Below are positions 30,992-43,074 of a DNA stretch of 47,472 bases, piece after piece (the first letter of the stretch is position 1; each line of letters starts with the position of its first letter). Made by a program: the position numbers and the translations under genes. Source of the DNA: Thiobacillus sp. (GTDB lineage Bacteria; Pseudomonadota; Gammaproteobacteria; Burkholderiales; Thiobacillaceae). The stretch spans positions 1-47,472 of the forward strand of contig JAGVGD010000150.1 in assembly GCA_020057245.1 (NCBI GenBank), written 5' to 3'. The notes beneath the pieces are model-generated. The model saw only the letters and a list, made by a program, of their open reading frames with translations. It was not told the DNA's origin and did not search any database.

Positions 30992-31019
30992 GCCGCGTTC
31001 CCCGCTTTTTCCAATCGCC

Positions 31020-34706
<3,687 letters not shown>

Positions 34707-34740
34707 TCCAAGCCGGCTTATGCTTTCAAGTACAACTGTT

Positions 34741-35667
34741 TCAACCGACGACACCTGAGCGTTCATTACTGTTCGGCTCGGGGCCGTCTGGGGTCTCATG
34801 AATGACGGACTGCTCCATGGAATTTTTGTCGTGAATCTTCGAGGTAATAACGAGGTTGCCCGCCTGAAGCCGCATTTCCATTGTCATTTCACTAGCTTCG
34901 CTTTCTTTCAGCTTAGCTTTGATGTTGTAAACCATCATGCCGAAGCCTTTTCCATTCGCTGTTAGCTGCGCTCCCCCTGGATCTTTGCTCATCCTAAAAG
35001 TCATCGTCATATCAAAGATTGCTCGTTCACCTTCGATTTTCTTCAGCACATAGTGGGCTTTTGAATTTACCTTGATGGGCGATTGCCCAGGGACTGGCAT
35101 GTCAAAGGGTACCTCAATGCTGTATCCGTCCCCGACCTTGAGCGGCTGTGAGGGGGCTGTGTCATTCAGAAGAGTAGAAGCGAATATGGACTTTACGGCT
35201 TCTCGTTTTTGCGCGTCGAGATTTCCCCCTTCCACACTATCGACCCGGGGTTTTCCCTGCCTGTTGCTTATGCCTTTTACTACCAACCCGACCATATTGT
35301 TCACATGATCGGGGAGTTGTATCCGATTGCCCATTCGGTCTTCCGAATAAACAGCCGCATCCTCGAATATCCGTTCGAAGGGGAAACTGCCCTCCGGATC
35401 GAGGTTGCCGGTCTTGGTCAAAATCTTTTGCGTTTTATAGGACGAGAACTTGAACGGGAAGGTAACGCCACGCAGTCGGTTCTTTTCGATTAGCTCCTCA
35501 TCGCCTTTTAAGTCCAGTTCGAGTTCTGAACTGGAATTGAGCGTTACCCGCACTGTTTGGTTAGGTCGATCTGAATAGTCCAAATATATGAGTTGATCAG
35601 ACAAGGCGCTGGTAGAAACCAAGCAAAGAAGGCTTGCGGACGTTAGATTCTTGATAATTTCGATCAT
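34741..35667 (-). CDS. hypothetical exported protein
   Basis: A 308-residue protein I do not recognise. It has a Sec signal peptide (LTSASLLCLVSTSALS, residues ~8-23) and a mature region with many alternating hydrophobic/polar beta strands, such as IYLDYSDRPNQTVRVTLNSS and KVGDGYSIEVPFDMPVPGQS. No cysteines are seen in the mature part. It may be a periplasmic beta-rich protein. The reading frame is clearly richer in A and T than its neighbours, which suggests acquisition. It stands alone, convergent with metH (34-base gap), and starts about 40 bases before the Nudix gene's stop, on the same strand. Function unknown. Confidence 0.72.
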   Translation of the reverse strand: MIEIIKNLTSASLLCLVSTSALSDQLIYLDYSDRPNQTVRVTLNSSSELELDLKGDEELIEKNRLRGVTFPFKFSSYKTQKILTKTGNLDPEGSFPFERIFEDAAVYSEDRMGNRIQLPDHVNNMVGLVVKGISNRQGKPRVDSVEGGNLDAQKREAVKSIFASTLLNDTAPSQPLKVGDGYSIEVPFDMPVPGQSPIKVNSKAHYVLKKIEGERAIFDMTMTFRMSKDPGGAQLTANGKGFGMMVYNIKAKLKESEASEMTMEMRLQAGNLVITSKIHDKNSMEQSVIHETPDGPEPNSNERSGVVG

Positions 35668-35708
35668 TTCACCACCCTGTTTGATTCGCGAATCTGCCGG
35701 CGGGCTTG

Positions 35709-36269
35709 CTACCAGCCTTGTTCGAGCAGCTTTTCCAGCCAGAACAAACCGATCACCGTTTTAGTTTCGCAGATGCGGCCATCGCGCACCCAATCCATCG
35801 CTTCGCCGAACGGCAGGCGGAACACTTCCAGAAACTCGTCGGGGTCGCGCGCGTGGTCGCCGAGGGTGAGGCCGCGCGCCAGATAAAACGCCAGCCGCTC
35901 GTCGGAATAGCCGATGCACGGGTAGATGGTGGTGACTTCGCGCCACTCGCTGGCGGTGTAGCCGGTTTCTTCTTCCAGCTCGCGTTTGGCGCACACCAGG
36001 TCGGCTTCGCCGGCATCGATCTTGCCGGCCGGAAATTCGATGAAGTCGCGGTGCAGCGGATAGCGGTGCTGGCGTTCCAGCAGCACGTCGCCATTATCGA
36101 AAACCGGGATGATGACCACGGCGCCCGGGTGGACGATGTATTCGCGGGTGGATTCGCCGCCGTTGGGCAAGCGCACATGGTCGCGCTTGACGTGCATCAG
36201 CCGTCCCTGGAAGACGGTTTCGCTGGTCAGCGTGGTTTCGGTGAGGGAGATGGGATCGTCGATTTTCAT
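35709..36269 (-). CDS. Nudix hydrolase, ADP-ribose pyrophosphatase type
   Basis: About 186 residues with a complete Nudix box: G, five residues, E, seven residues, RELEEETGY (in GKIDAGEADLVCAKRELEEE, then TGY, ~residues 76-98). The upstream VVIIPVFDNGDVLLERQHRYP and EFPAGK pieces are typical of ADP-ribose/ADP-sugar hydrolases. It should cut ADP-ribose to AMP and ribose 5-phosphate with magnesium. Starts at 36269 or 36278 are possible; neither has a good ribosome site. It begins just downstream of a terminator hairpin. Confidence 0.88.
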   Translation of the reverse strand: MKIDDPISLTETTLTSETVFQGRLMHVKRDHVRLPNGGESTREYIVHPGAVVIIPVFDNGDVLLERQHRYPLHRDFIEFPAGKIDAGEADLVCAKRELEEETGYTASEWREVTTIYPCIGYSDERLAFYLARGLTLGDHARDPDEFLEVFRLPFGEAMDWVRDGRICETKTVIGLFWLEKLLEQGW

Positions 36270-36294
36270 GCACGCCATGATACCCAGCGCGGGC

Positions 36295-36324
36295 AAAAAA
36301 AAGCCGGGTTCTTGCGAACCCGGC
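36295..36324 (-). terminator. strong intrinsic terminator
   Basis: On the minus strand GCCGGGTTC and GAACCCGGC form a perfect 9-bp stem with a 4-base loop (36303-36324), followed by eight T (36295-36302). It ends transcription coming from the algR side, or a short RNA made in the 36.3-36.4 kb gap. Confidence 0.93.
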
Positions 36325-36395
36325 GAATCGAGGAGTAAGACTCCTCAGCGGAGAACTTCTGCCTGCAGCGCAAACTACAAGCGAAGCCATCTTAA
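36295..36395 (-). ncRNA. candidate small RNA between algR and the Nudix gene
   Basis: On the minus strand a first hairpin GAGGAGT-CTT-ACTCCTC (36330-36346, 7-bp perfect stem) is followed five bases later by the strong Rho-independent terminator at 36295-36324. The exposed loop side CTTACTCCTC resembles an anti-Shine-Dalgarno sequence, as used by trans-acting small RNAs. TAAGAT (about 36391-36396, minus) could be a -10. The alternative is that this is simply the 3' untranslated end of the algZ-algR message. The 5' end is a guess. Confidence 0.5.
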
Positions 36396-36453
36396 GAAGC
36401 CGGGCAAAAATTTGATATACAACTTTAGTTGTAGTCGGATTGTAACCAGCTGT

Positions 36454-37221
36454 TTATATTGATTTTAATTTTTCGCGAAGGGCGGAGTACTGGCGCCGGC
36501 TGACCATTAATCGCTCGTCCAGCCCGTCCAGGCGCAAAAAATGGCCGTCTTCGTCGCCGGGCAGCTTGCCGATTTCGCGGATGCGCGCACTGGCGACCAG
36601 GCAGTTGCGGTGGATGCGCAGGAAAACCGGGTCGAACTCGGTTTCCAGATGGGTCAGCGATTCCTCGATCAGGAATTCGCGCGCGGCGGTGCGTACCGTG
36701 ACGTATTTCAGTTCGGCCTTGAGATACAGGATGTCGTCTACTGGGATCAGCACGATGCGGCCCTTTTCATTGAGCGACAAATGGGTGCGGGCCTTGGGGT
36801 GGGCGTCGCGCAACTGGTCGAGCGCGCCGTGGTTGAGGCGGTGGGCCCGCGACAGCGCGCGCACCAGCCGCTCTGCGCGCACCGGTTTCAGCAGGTAATC
36901 GACTGCGTTGAGGTCGAAGGCCTGGCAGGCATAGGCGTCGTAGGCGGTGCTGAAAATGATGGCCGGGGGCGGGGCCAGGCGGTTGAGATGGGCGGCGCAT
37001 TCGAGTCCGTCCATGCCGGGCATGCGGATGTCGAGCAACACCACGTCGACCGGCTGCCGCTGGGCCTGTTCCAGTGCGTCGAGACCGTTGTCGGCTTCGG
37101 CGACGACATCGACCGCGAGTTGGTCCGCGCAGTCGGTCAGCAGATCGCGCAGACGGTGCCGCGCGGGCGCCTCGTCATCGACGATCAGGACGCGCAGGGG
37201 CGGGCTGGGTGGTGTGTTCAC
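36454..37221 (-). CDS. algR: LytTR-family response regulator (AlgR-like)
   Basis: A 255-residue regulator from a GTG. The receiver domain has [10 protein letters not shown] (~12-21), the phospho-accepting aspartate in VVLLDIRMPGMDGLE (~D64), and KPVRAERL near residue 112. The C-terminal LytTR DNA-binding domain (~150-250) includes LYLKAELKYVTVRT and FLRIHRNCLVA. It starts within the last 47 bases of the kinase gene, so the pair is translationally coupled. By gene order (kinase, regulator, argH nearby) it corresponds to Pseudomonas AlgZ/AlgR, which control alginate and pili; targets here are unknown. Confidence 0.88.
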   Translation of the reverse strand: MNTPPSPPLRVLIVDDEAPARHRLRDLLTDCADQLAVDVVAEADNGLDALEQAQRQPVDVVLLDIRMPGMDGLECAAHLNRLAPPPAIIFSTAYDAYACQAFDLNAVDYLLKPVRAERLVRALSRAHRLNHGALDQLRDAHPKARTHLSLNEKGRIVLIPVDDILYLKAELKYVTVRTAAREFLIEESLTHLETEFDPVFLRIHRNCLVASARIREIGKLPGDEDGHFLRLDGLDERLMVSRRQYSALREKLKSI

Positions 37222-38224
37222 GGGTATAGGGGATCACGATGCTCACCTGGTAAACGGCGCCCAGCGGTTCCAACTTGAGTTGCGCGTCGAGGTCGAAATG
37301 CAGCAACAGGCGCTCGCGGATGTTTTCCAGCGCGATGCGGTTGCCCTTGTGGTGGCTGGCTTCGGCGGCAATGGGGTTGCGCACCACGATATGCACCTTG
37401 TCACCGCTGCGGTAGATGTTGAGGCTGATTTCGCCGCCCGCGGGCAGCGGTTCGATGCCGTGGTAAACCGCGTTTTCCACCAGTGGCTGGATCACCAGCG
37501 GGGGAATCAGCGCTTCGCCCGGCATTTTGCCGATGTGCCAGACCACCTGCAGGCGGTCGCCCAGGCGCAGCTGTTCCAGTTCCAGATAGGCGCGGGTCAG
37601 CGCGACCTCGTCTTCCAGCGGCGCCAGCTGGCGGGCATCGTTCATCAGTGCGCGGAACAGGTCGGCCATGTTTTCCAGCGCGTGCTCGGCGCGGCGCGGG
37701 TCGCTGCGCACCAGCGACAGCACGGCATTGAGGCTGTTGAACAGAAAGTGCGGGCGGATCCGCGCCTGCAAGGCCTGCAGCCGCGCCTCGGTAATGGCGG
37801 GCGACAACGCGCGTGCGCGCAGGTTGAAATACGCCAGCAGGCCTGCTCCGACCGCCAGCGAAAACAGCGCGACCCCGGCCGGCGAAAAAGCAGTCGATCC
37901 GGTCAGCAAGGGGTTGAACCAGGACCACACCAGCACTGGCACGATGGCGCCGATGGCCAGCGCGGCGCTCGCCCCCCAGCGATAAGGCAGGCGGCGCAGC
38001 CAGCGCCCCGCCAGACACAGCGCCAGCAGGCTCAGTAGCAGGGCCGGCTGCGCCAGTGCCGACAATGCGATGAACTCCGCCTGGAAGTCTGCCGCATTCG
38101 ACGCCCGCGCCACGGCCCCGGCCGCCAGCGCGGCTTCCACCGTCAGCGCAATGCGCAGGTTCACCCCCAAATGGCAGAAGTTCGGTAATTCAACCAGCCG
38201 GTTGTTATGATTCTTTCTTTTCAT
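37175..38224 (-). CDS. algZ: LytS/AlgZ-type sensor histidine kinase
   Basis: A 349-residue inner-membrane kinase. The N-terminal [14 protein letters not shown] is characteristic of AlgZ/FimS homologues. Four hydrophobic helices (~22-40, 50-73, 84-104, 115-133) follow, then the His_kinase family motif [17 protein letters not shown] with H159, and the ATPase block [15 protein letters not shown] near residue 245. [19 protein letters not shown] and later NIRERL complete the domain. There is no large periplasmic sensor. Its start is only 17 bases from the divergent argH start, so their promoters must overlap the opposing coding regions. Confidence 0.88.
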   Translation of the reverse strand: MKRKNHNNRLVELPNFCHLGVNLRIALTVEAALAAGAVARASNAADFQAEFIALSALAQPALLLSLLALCLAGRWLRRLPYRWGASAALAIGAIVPVLVWSWFNPLLTGSTAFSPAGVALFSLAVGAGLLAYFNLRARALSPAITEARLQALQARIRPHFLFNSLNAVLSLVRSDPRRAEHALENMADLFRALMNDARQLAPLEDEVALTRAYLELEQLRLGDRLQVVWHIGKMPGEALIPPLVIQPLVENAVYHGIEPLPAGGEISLNIYRSGDKVHIVVRNPIAAEASHHKGNRIALENIRERLLLHFDLDAQLKLEPLGAVYQVSIVIPYTREHTTQPAPARPDRR

Positions 38225-38241
38225 ACCCTGTCATTTGCCCC

Positions 38242-39630
38242 ATGAGCACGCCATCGACGCCGCCAGCCGCGTGGTCGGGCCGGTTTTCCGAGCCCGTTTC
38301 CGAAATCGTCAAACGCTATACCGCGTCGATTCCCTTCGATTATCGGCTGGCCGAGTTCGATATTCAGGGTTCGCTCGCACACGCAGCCATGTTGCATCAC
38401 GTGGGCGTCCTGTCCAAGGACGATCTGGCGGCGATCCAGCGCGGCATGGCCGAGTTGCTGGACGAAATTCGTGCCGGCGGCTTTGCCTGGTCGCTCGACA
38501 AAGAAGACGTTCACCTCAACATCGAAGCCGCGCTCACCGCCAAAATTGGTGATGCAGGTAAGCGCCTACACACCGGGCGCTCGCGCAACGATCAGGTGGC
38601 AACCGATATCCGCCTGTATCTGCGCGACGCCATCGACCGCATCGTGGCGGGGCTCAAGGCCTGCCAGACTTCGCTGATCGACCTGGCCGAACAGCATGCC
38701 GACACCGTGATGCCCGGCTTCACCCACCTGCAGGTCGCGCAGCCAGTCACCTTCGGTCACCACCTGTTGGCCTACTTCGAAATGCTGGCACGCGATGTCG
38801 AGCGCATGATCGACTGCCGCCGCCGCGTCAACCGCTTGCCGCTGGGCGCCGCCGCGCTGGCCGGCACCAGCTACCCGATCGACCGCGAATATGTCGCGCG
38901 CGAACTCGGGTTTGAAGCCGTATGCGAAAACTCGCTCGACGCCGTCTCCGACCGCGACTTCGCCATAGAATTTAGCGCCGCTGCTGCGCTGGTGATGACG
39001 CATCTGTCGCGCCTGTCGGAAGAGCTGATCCTGTGGATGAGCCCGCGCTTCGGCTTCATCGATCTGGCCGACCGCTTTTGCACCGGCTCCAGCATCATGC
39101 CGCAGAAGAAAAACCCCGACGTGCCCGAACTGGTGCGTGGCAAGACCGGTCGCGTCAACGGCCACTTGGTTGCCCTGCTGACCCTGATGAAAGGCCAGCC
39201 GCTGGCCTACAACAAGGACAATCAGGAAGACAAAGAACCGCTGTTTGACACCGTCGACACGTTGAATGACACCCTGGCGATCTACGCCGACATGCTCACC
39301 GGCGTCACCGTCAAGCCCGACGCGATGCGCGCCGCCGTGCTGCAGGGCTTCGCCACCGCCACCGATCTGGCCGACTACCTCGTGAAAAAAGGCCTGCCCT
39401 TCCGTGATGCGCACGAAGTCGTCGCGCGCGCGGTGCGCGCCGCCGACACCAGCGGGCGCGATCTGGCTGATTTGTCACTGGCTGAGTTGCAGGCGTTCAG
39501 CCCGATGATTGACGAAGGCGTCTATGCCGTGCTGACGCTGGAAGGCTCGCTGGCCGCGCGCGACCATATCGGCGGCACCGCGCCCCGGCAGGTGCGTGCG
39601 GCGATTGCGCGGGCAAGGCTGCGGATTTAA
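38242..39630 (+). CDS. argH: argininosuccinate lyase
   Basis: A 462-residue enzyme of normal length. Signature [12 protein letters not shown] with the catalytic serine is near residue 283. Also present: [13 protein letters not shown] (~110), [14 protein letters not shown] (~160) and [12 protein letters not shown] (~330). It splits argininosuccinate into arginine and fumarate, the last step of arginine synthesis. The neighbouring algZ/algR pair matches the argH-algZ-algR arrangement of pseudomonads, although here argH is divergent. Confidence 0.97.
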   Translation: MSTPSTPPAAWSGRFSEPVSEIVKRYTASIPFDYRLAEFDIQGSLAHAAMLHHVGVLSKDDLAAIQRGMAELLDEIRAGGFAWSLDKEDVHLNIEAALTAKIGDAGKRLHTGRSRNDQVATDIRLYLRDAIDRIVAGLKACQTSLIDLAEQHADTVMPGFTHLQVAQPVTFGHHLLAYFEMLARDVERMIDCRRRVNRLPLGAAALAGTSYPIDREYVARELGFEAVCENSLDAVSDRDFAIEFSAAAALVMTHLSRLSEELILWMSPRFGFIDLADRFCTGSSIMPQKKNPDVPELVRGKTGRVNGHLVALLTLMKGQPLAYNKDNQEDKEPLFDTVDTLNDTLAIYADMLTGVTVKPDAMRAAVLQGFATATDLADYLVKKGLPFRDAHEVVARAVRAADTSGRDLADLSLAELQAFSPMIDEGVYAVLTLEGSLAARDHIGGTAPRQVRAAIARARLRI

Positions 39631-39702
39631 GCCAGCTTAATAAGCCGCAAATGCGGTGCTGCCGATCCCGCGGTGAGGATGGCGGTCGGCGCGGTCTGGA
39701 TG

Positions 39703-40365
39703 TTAATCATTGCGCCCCTTGCCTTTGTCCTGGTCCTGGCCCTGGCCCTGGCCCTGGCCTTTGCCCCGTTCTTCATAGTGTTTCTGCACCATGGGGTCAC
39801 GCGGCTGATAACGGTAGTGCTGCTGTTGGAGCTCATGCTGCTGCTCCACTTTTTGGGGATACCGATCCCCTGAGTATTGGCGCTGGTAGCTGGGCAGCGG
39901 TGCCGGCGCCGGTGCCGGGGCAGCCTGGCGTGCGCCTTTGTTCCAATCGCTTCTATGCTGCTCCCAGTCGGGGCCCCAGCGATCCCCCCAGCGTGGCGGC
40001 GCGTCGGGGCGCCAGCCATGGAAATACGGCGGGGGCCTGCGGTAGTAGCGCACCGGAACGCGCAGCACATACAGCGGCACATAAGCACGATCCACCCAAT
40101 CCCACGGTCCGTTATACCAGCTGCTGACATACCAGCCGTCGCCATAGAACACCCAGTACAGGCCGTCGTAAAAGAAATAATTCGAATTGATGTGGGGGTC
40201 GTAGTACACCGGATAGCCGGGCACCGGAACAAGCCTCGGATAGGCTGGCAGGTTGATCCCGATGCGGATGCCGGGAACGCTGATGCCGATCCCGACACTG
40301 ACCTCGGCGTGAGCTGCGGTTGTCGGAAAAAGCAGCATCGACAAAACAAGTAACAGGTAGCGCAT
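39703..40365 (-). CDS. exported Tyr/Trp/Pro-rich protein with Gly-Gln repeat tail
   Basis: A 220-residue secreted or periplasmic protein. Signal peptide: LLLVLSMLLFPTTAAHA (residues ~4-20). A glycine-rich strand (VSVGIGISVPGIRIGINLP) follows, then an aromatic region with WVFYGDGWYVSSWYNGPWDW and YRRPPPYFHGWRP (~70-130). The tail is Ala-Pro, then Gln-rich, ending in GQGQGQGQDQDKGKG encoded by a hexanucleotide DNA repeat. Proteins of this general look are common in soil and water proteobacteria and lack assigned function. It is encoded alone, downstream of and convergent with argH. Confidence 0.75.
   Translation of the reverse strand: MRYLLLVLSMLLFPTTAAHAEVSVGIGISVPGIRIGINLPAYPRLVPVPGYPVYYDPHINSNYFFYDGLYWVFYGDGWYVSSWYNGPWDWVDRAYVPLYVLRVPVRYYRRPPPYFHGWRPDAPPRWGDRWGPDWEQHRSDWNKGARQAAPAPAPAPLPSYQRQYSGDRYPQKVEQQHELQQQHYRYQPRDPMVQKHYEERGKGQGQGQGQDQDKGKGRND
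39728..39757. repeat. hexanucleotide tandem repeat in coding sequence
   Basis: Five tandem copies of YCCTGG (two TCCTGG, then three CCCTGG), with a sixth partial copy to 39760. Read on the minus strand each unit encodes Gly-Gln or Asp-Gln. Because the unit is six bases, copy-number change would lengthen or shorten the tail without a frameshift. Confidence 0.9.
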
Positions 40366-40552
40366 GTCTGTCCTCCTGGTGGGTCAAAGGCCATCGCAGC
40401 GATGTTCATACCAATCGGCCACTTGCTGCGATGACGGGTAGCACGTTATGAGGTCACGATATGCCCCCGTTTCTACGCCTTGCTGGAATGATAGGAAATC
40501 CCAAGGCATTTGCTGGCGGAGGATGTTGGGGCGATGCGTTTACCGACCTCAG

Positions 40553-41410
40553 TCAATCGCTCTGTGTCTTCTCTGCGCGGGCCAGTTCACGCAAGCCGTC
40601 CAGTGCAAGTTTCAAGGTGGGGTTGTCGCTGTCGCGTGGGTACACCATCCAGGCGGGTAGCTTGAATTGTGGCGCGTCTGGCAGGCGCCACAATTGTCCG
40701 GCTTCAAGGTATTGCCGCACCAGACGCTGCGGAAAATAGCCGCTGCCGCCGTAGGCAAGCAGTTGCTGCACACCCAACCAGCCGATATTCGCAATCAGCG
40801 CGGGCGGGCCGGCCTCGGCAAAGTGATCGCTGAACTGGGCATGAAATTCCGGTCCCCAGTCGATGTGGATGTAGCCGCTATCGGGCCAGCCGCGCTTGAG
40901 GTCGCTGGTCACCAGCAGCAGGGTTTCGTCGAACAGGGGTTCGACTACCAGCCCGCTGCGCGAGGTGGGGGTGTACATCACGCCGATGTCCACCGTGCCT
41001 TCGATCAGACCCTGCATGATGTCGGGCTCGAAGCCGATTTCCAGTCGCAGCGAGACATCCGGCGCGGCTTCGCGCATCCACGCCACCCAGTGCGGCAGAA
41101 AGCCTTCCCACAACGCGATGCGGCCGGACAGCGTCAGCACGTCGCGAAAACCCTGCGGCAGGCCGACGTCGTGGTGCGCCTGCTCGACCGTGCGCACCAG
41201 GTTTTTGGCGTGGCGCAGAAAGCGTTTGCCGGCCGGCGTCAGCTCCGCGCCGTTGCGGCCGCGCTGGAACAACCGTCCGCCAAGCGATGTTTCCAGCGAG
41301 TGTATGCGCGCACTCACAGTGGACTGGGTGACGTGCAGACGGCTCGCGGCGGCGACAAAATTGCCGGTGGCGGCAACCATCAGAAAGGTGCGGGCGAGTT
41401 CGGTATCCAT
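40553..41410 (-). CDS. LysR-family transcriptional regulator
   Basis: A 285-residue LysR-type regulator. The N-terminal winged helix-turn-helix is clear: residues 1-60, including FLMVAATGNFVAAASRLHVT and SARIHSLETSLGGRLFQR. The C-terminal effector domain (~90-285) has LSGRIALWEGFLPHWVAWM and IGVMYTPTSRSGLVVEPLF. It is transcribed away from the DsrC-like gene with 103 bases between starts, which hold a palindromic T-N11-A site, so it probably regulates that operon and itself. Effector unknown. Confidence 0.9.
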   Translation of the reverse strand: MDTELARTFLMVAATGNFVAAASRLHVTQSTVSARIHSLETSLGGRLFQRGRNGAELTPAGKRFLRHAKNLVRTVEQAHHDVGLPQGFRDVLTLSGRIALWEGFLPHWVAWMREAAPDVSLRLEIGFEPDIMQGLIEGTVDIGVMYTPTSRSGLVVEPLFDETLLLVTSDLKRGWPDSGYIHIDWGPEFHAQFSDHFAEAGPPALIANIGWLGVQQLLAYGGSGYFPQRLVRQYLEAGQLWRLPDAPQFKLPAWMVYPRDSDNPTLKLALDGLRELARAEKTQSD

Positions 41411-41466
41411 GGCTTTCCATCGGGTTTATCGATATTAGATAGCAAAATATATCGTTGGATGGATGG

Positions 41467-41481
41467 TTAGGGAATCCCTAA
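41467..41481. promoter_or_regulatory. palindromic LysR-type operator (T-N11-A)
   Basis: TTAGGGAATCCCTAA has perfect 7-base arms around a central A and contains a T-N11-A motif at 41468-41480, the classical LysR-family recognition pattern. It lies in the divergent gap between the LysR gene and the DsrC-like gene, about 33 bases before the latter's ATG. A second, looser pair (CGATAT ... ATATCG, about 41430-41455) could be an activation site. Confidence 0.72.
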
Positions 41482-41513
41482 ACTGGGCGCATCGTGAATT
41501 TCAGGGGACTGAA

Positions 41514-41846
41514 ATGGATGCAATGACCCAGACTGTGATGCCCGAGCGCGATGCCGAGGGTTATCTGATCGAGCCCGGCGACTGGAACGAGGACGTGGCA
41601 CGGGCCTTGGCGCAGGACGAAAATATTGCTCTGAACGACGACCATTGGGACGTGTTGCGTTTCATGCGGGAATTCTACGAGGAGCACCAGGTAGCGGCCG
41701 ATGCCCGCTTCGTCATCAAGCATCTGGCCGAGCGCATGGGGCGCGAGGCGCAGAAGCACCTGTTCGTGCTGTTCCCTTACGGTTACGTCAAGCAGGCATG
41801 CAAGATTGCCGGCATGCGGCGCCCGCGCGCCTGGAGCACGGGCTAG
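41514..41846 (+). CDS. DsrC/TusE-family sulfur-relay protein lacking the terminal cysteine
   Basis: A 110-residue DsrC/TusE-like protein from ATG 41514, with AGGGG upstream. Family features: GYLIEPGDWNEDVARALA (~16-33), DDHWDVLRFMREFY (~42-55), and KQACKIAG (~93-100) with C96, which aligns with the inner (B) cysteine of DsrC. The invariant penultimate (A) cysteine, eleven residues later, is replaced by tryptophan (RPRAWSTG ending). DsrC and TusE carry sulfur on that A cysteine, so this copy may be regulatory and not a sulfur carrier. It is the first gene after a LysR-type operator and 14 bases before the HPP-family gene. Confidence 0.82.
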   Translation: MDAMTQTVMPERDAEGYLIEPGDWNEDVARALAQDENIALNDDHWDVLRFMREFYEEHQVAADARFVIKHLAERMGREAQKHLFVLFPYGYVKQACKIAGMRRPRAWSTG

Positions 41847-41860
41847 ACGGGAGCGTACGC

Positions 41861-42586
41861 ATGGTGCGCAAACTGGCGTATTCCGTTTCGGAGCGTGAGC
41901 ACTGGATATCGGCGGCAGGCGGCCTGCTCGGCATTCTGGCGGTGCTGTGGGTGAGCCACGCCCTGCTGGGCGACCACGCCGGGACCCTGGCCGTGGCCTC
42001 GATGGGCGCATCGGCGGTGCTGCTGTTCGCCGCGCCGCATGGCGCCTTGTCGCAGCCGTGGCCCGTGGTGGGTGGCCACCTGATTTCGGCGGCAGTCGGC
42101 GTCACCTGCACGCAATGGATTGCTGAACCGATGCTGGCGGCTGCCATCGCAGTCGCGCTGTCCATCGGTTTGATGTACGGGCTGCGCTGCCTGCATCCGC
42201 CGGGCGGGGCCACGGCCCTGTTTGCGGTGATGGGCGGCGAACCGATCCTGGCGCTGGGGTACGACTATCTTTTTGTACCGGTGCTGTTGAACGTTACGGT
42301 TTTGCTGATTGTTGCGGTGCTGTTCAATTTTCCTTTTGCCTGGCGACGCTATCCGCAGGCCTGGTGGCGTGAGTCGGTTGAAGCGCAGACAGCTGCCGAA
42401 GCGCTGCCCGAGGCGGCCAATGAACGCATGATTTCGCACAGCGATCTGGTGTATGCGCTGTCCCAGCTCGACACCTTCATCGACGTCAGCGAAGAAGACC
42501 TGCAGCGGATTTATGCGCTGGCGCTGGGCCGCAGGTCGCAAACGCACCTGCTCGAAGCGCTGCGGGAACAGGCGGGGCGCGCTTGA
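41861..42586 (+). CDS. HPP-family integral membrane protein
   Basis: A 241-residue protein. An N-terminal membrane domain (~15-160) with four or five helices holds the defining HPPGGATAL motif (~107-115) in LRCLHPPGGATALFAVMGG. A soluble, mostly helical C-terminal region (~165-241) follows. HPP-family proteins are poorly characterised; some plant and cyanobacterial members transport nitrite. It starts 14 bases after the DsrC-like gene and is surely cotranscribed with it, suggesting a link to sulfur or anion metabolism (inference). Confidence 0.85.
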   Translation: MVRKLAYSVSEREHWISAAGGLLGILAVLWVSHALLGDHAGTLAVASMGASAVLLFAAPHGALSQPWPVVGGHLISAAVGVTCTQWIAEPMLAAAIAVALSIGLMYGLRCLHPPGGATALFAVMGGEPILALGYDYLFVPVLLNVTVLLIVAVLFNFPFAWRRYPQAWWRESVEAQTAAEALPEAANERMISHSDLVYALSQLDTFIDVSEEDLQRIYALALGRRSQTHLLEALREQAGRA

Positions 42587-42630
42587 AACCCCCGCACTTG
42601 GCGGAGCATCAAGCGAGTATGTGGGGAGTG

Positions 42631-43074
42631 TTAATTGGTCGGGAAGGGCGTCGGGACAGCACGCAGGGCCACGTCGCCGGCATGTAGCTGGATCATCGCC
42701 CGCGCATGTGCGGTAAAGCGCGCCAGCGCTTCGCAGTTATCGGGGCTGGCGCAGCTTTTGTCCTCGATCAGCCGTGACACGGTCACCGCCAAGGCATCGC
42801 ATGCTTTGATCAGGCGGTCGAACCGCGCGGCACCGGCACATTCGCGCAAGTTCAGCAAAGCCAGCGCATACGACGTAATGCCATCAGGCGTCAGGGCATC
42901 CGGGCTTTTGACGCATTGCATCGCCACCACATTTTCCAGCCTGCCCAATGCATCGAGGACCGCCGAAATCCCGTGAACAGGCACCGTCTGGCCTCGCTGC
43001 GGCAGCTTGTCCAGACGAAAAGACGCAACAACGCCAAATGCGTGTCGGGCATTCCGGTTTTGCGTAGCGCGCAT
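42631..43074 (-). CDS. hypothetical protein
   Basis: A 147-residue protein I do not recognise. It is soluble with no signal peptide and mainly helical (FDRLIKACDALAVTVSRLIE near residues 85-104, FTAHARAMIQLHAG near 122-135). Four cysteines are scattered: AMQCVKS, LRECAG, KACDAL and KSCASPDNC. It is convergent with the HPP-family gene with a 44-base gap. An AT-rich gap lies upstream. Function unknown. Confidence 0.6.
   Translation of the reverse strand: MRATQNRNARHAFGVVASFRLDKLPQRGQTVPVHGISAVLDALGRLENVVAMQCVKSPDALTPDGITSYALALLNLRECAGAARFDRLIKACDALAVTVSRLIEDKSCASPDNCEALARFTAHARAMIQLHAGDVALRAVPTPFPTN

Noticed and set aside
30727-31019. A cobalamin or SAH riboswitch upstream of metH
   Set aside because: I looked for the B12-box and SAH-motif conserved words and found neither. 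The likely promoter is only 28 bases from the start codon, leaving almost no leader.
39728-39760. Tandem repeat as a CRISPR array or regulatory repeat
   Set aside because: The unit is six bases with no spacers, and it lies in frame within a coding region.
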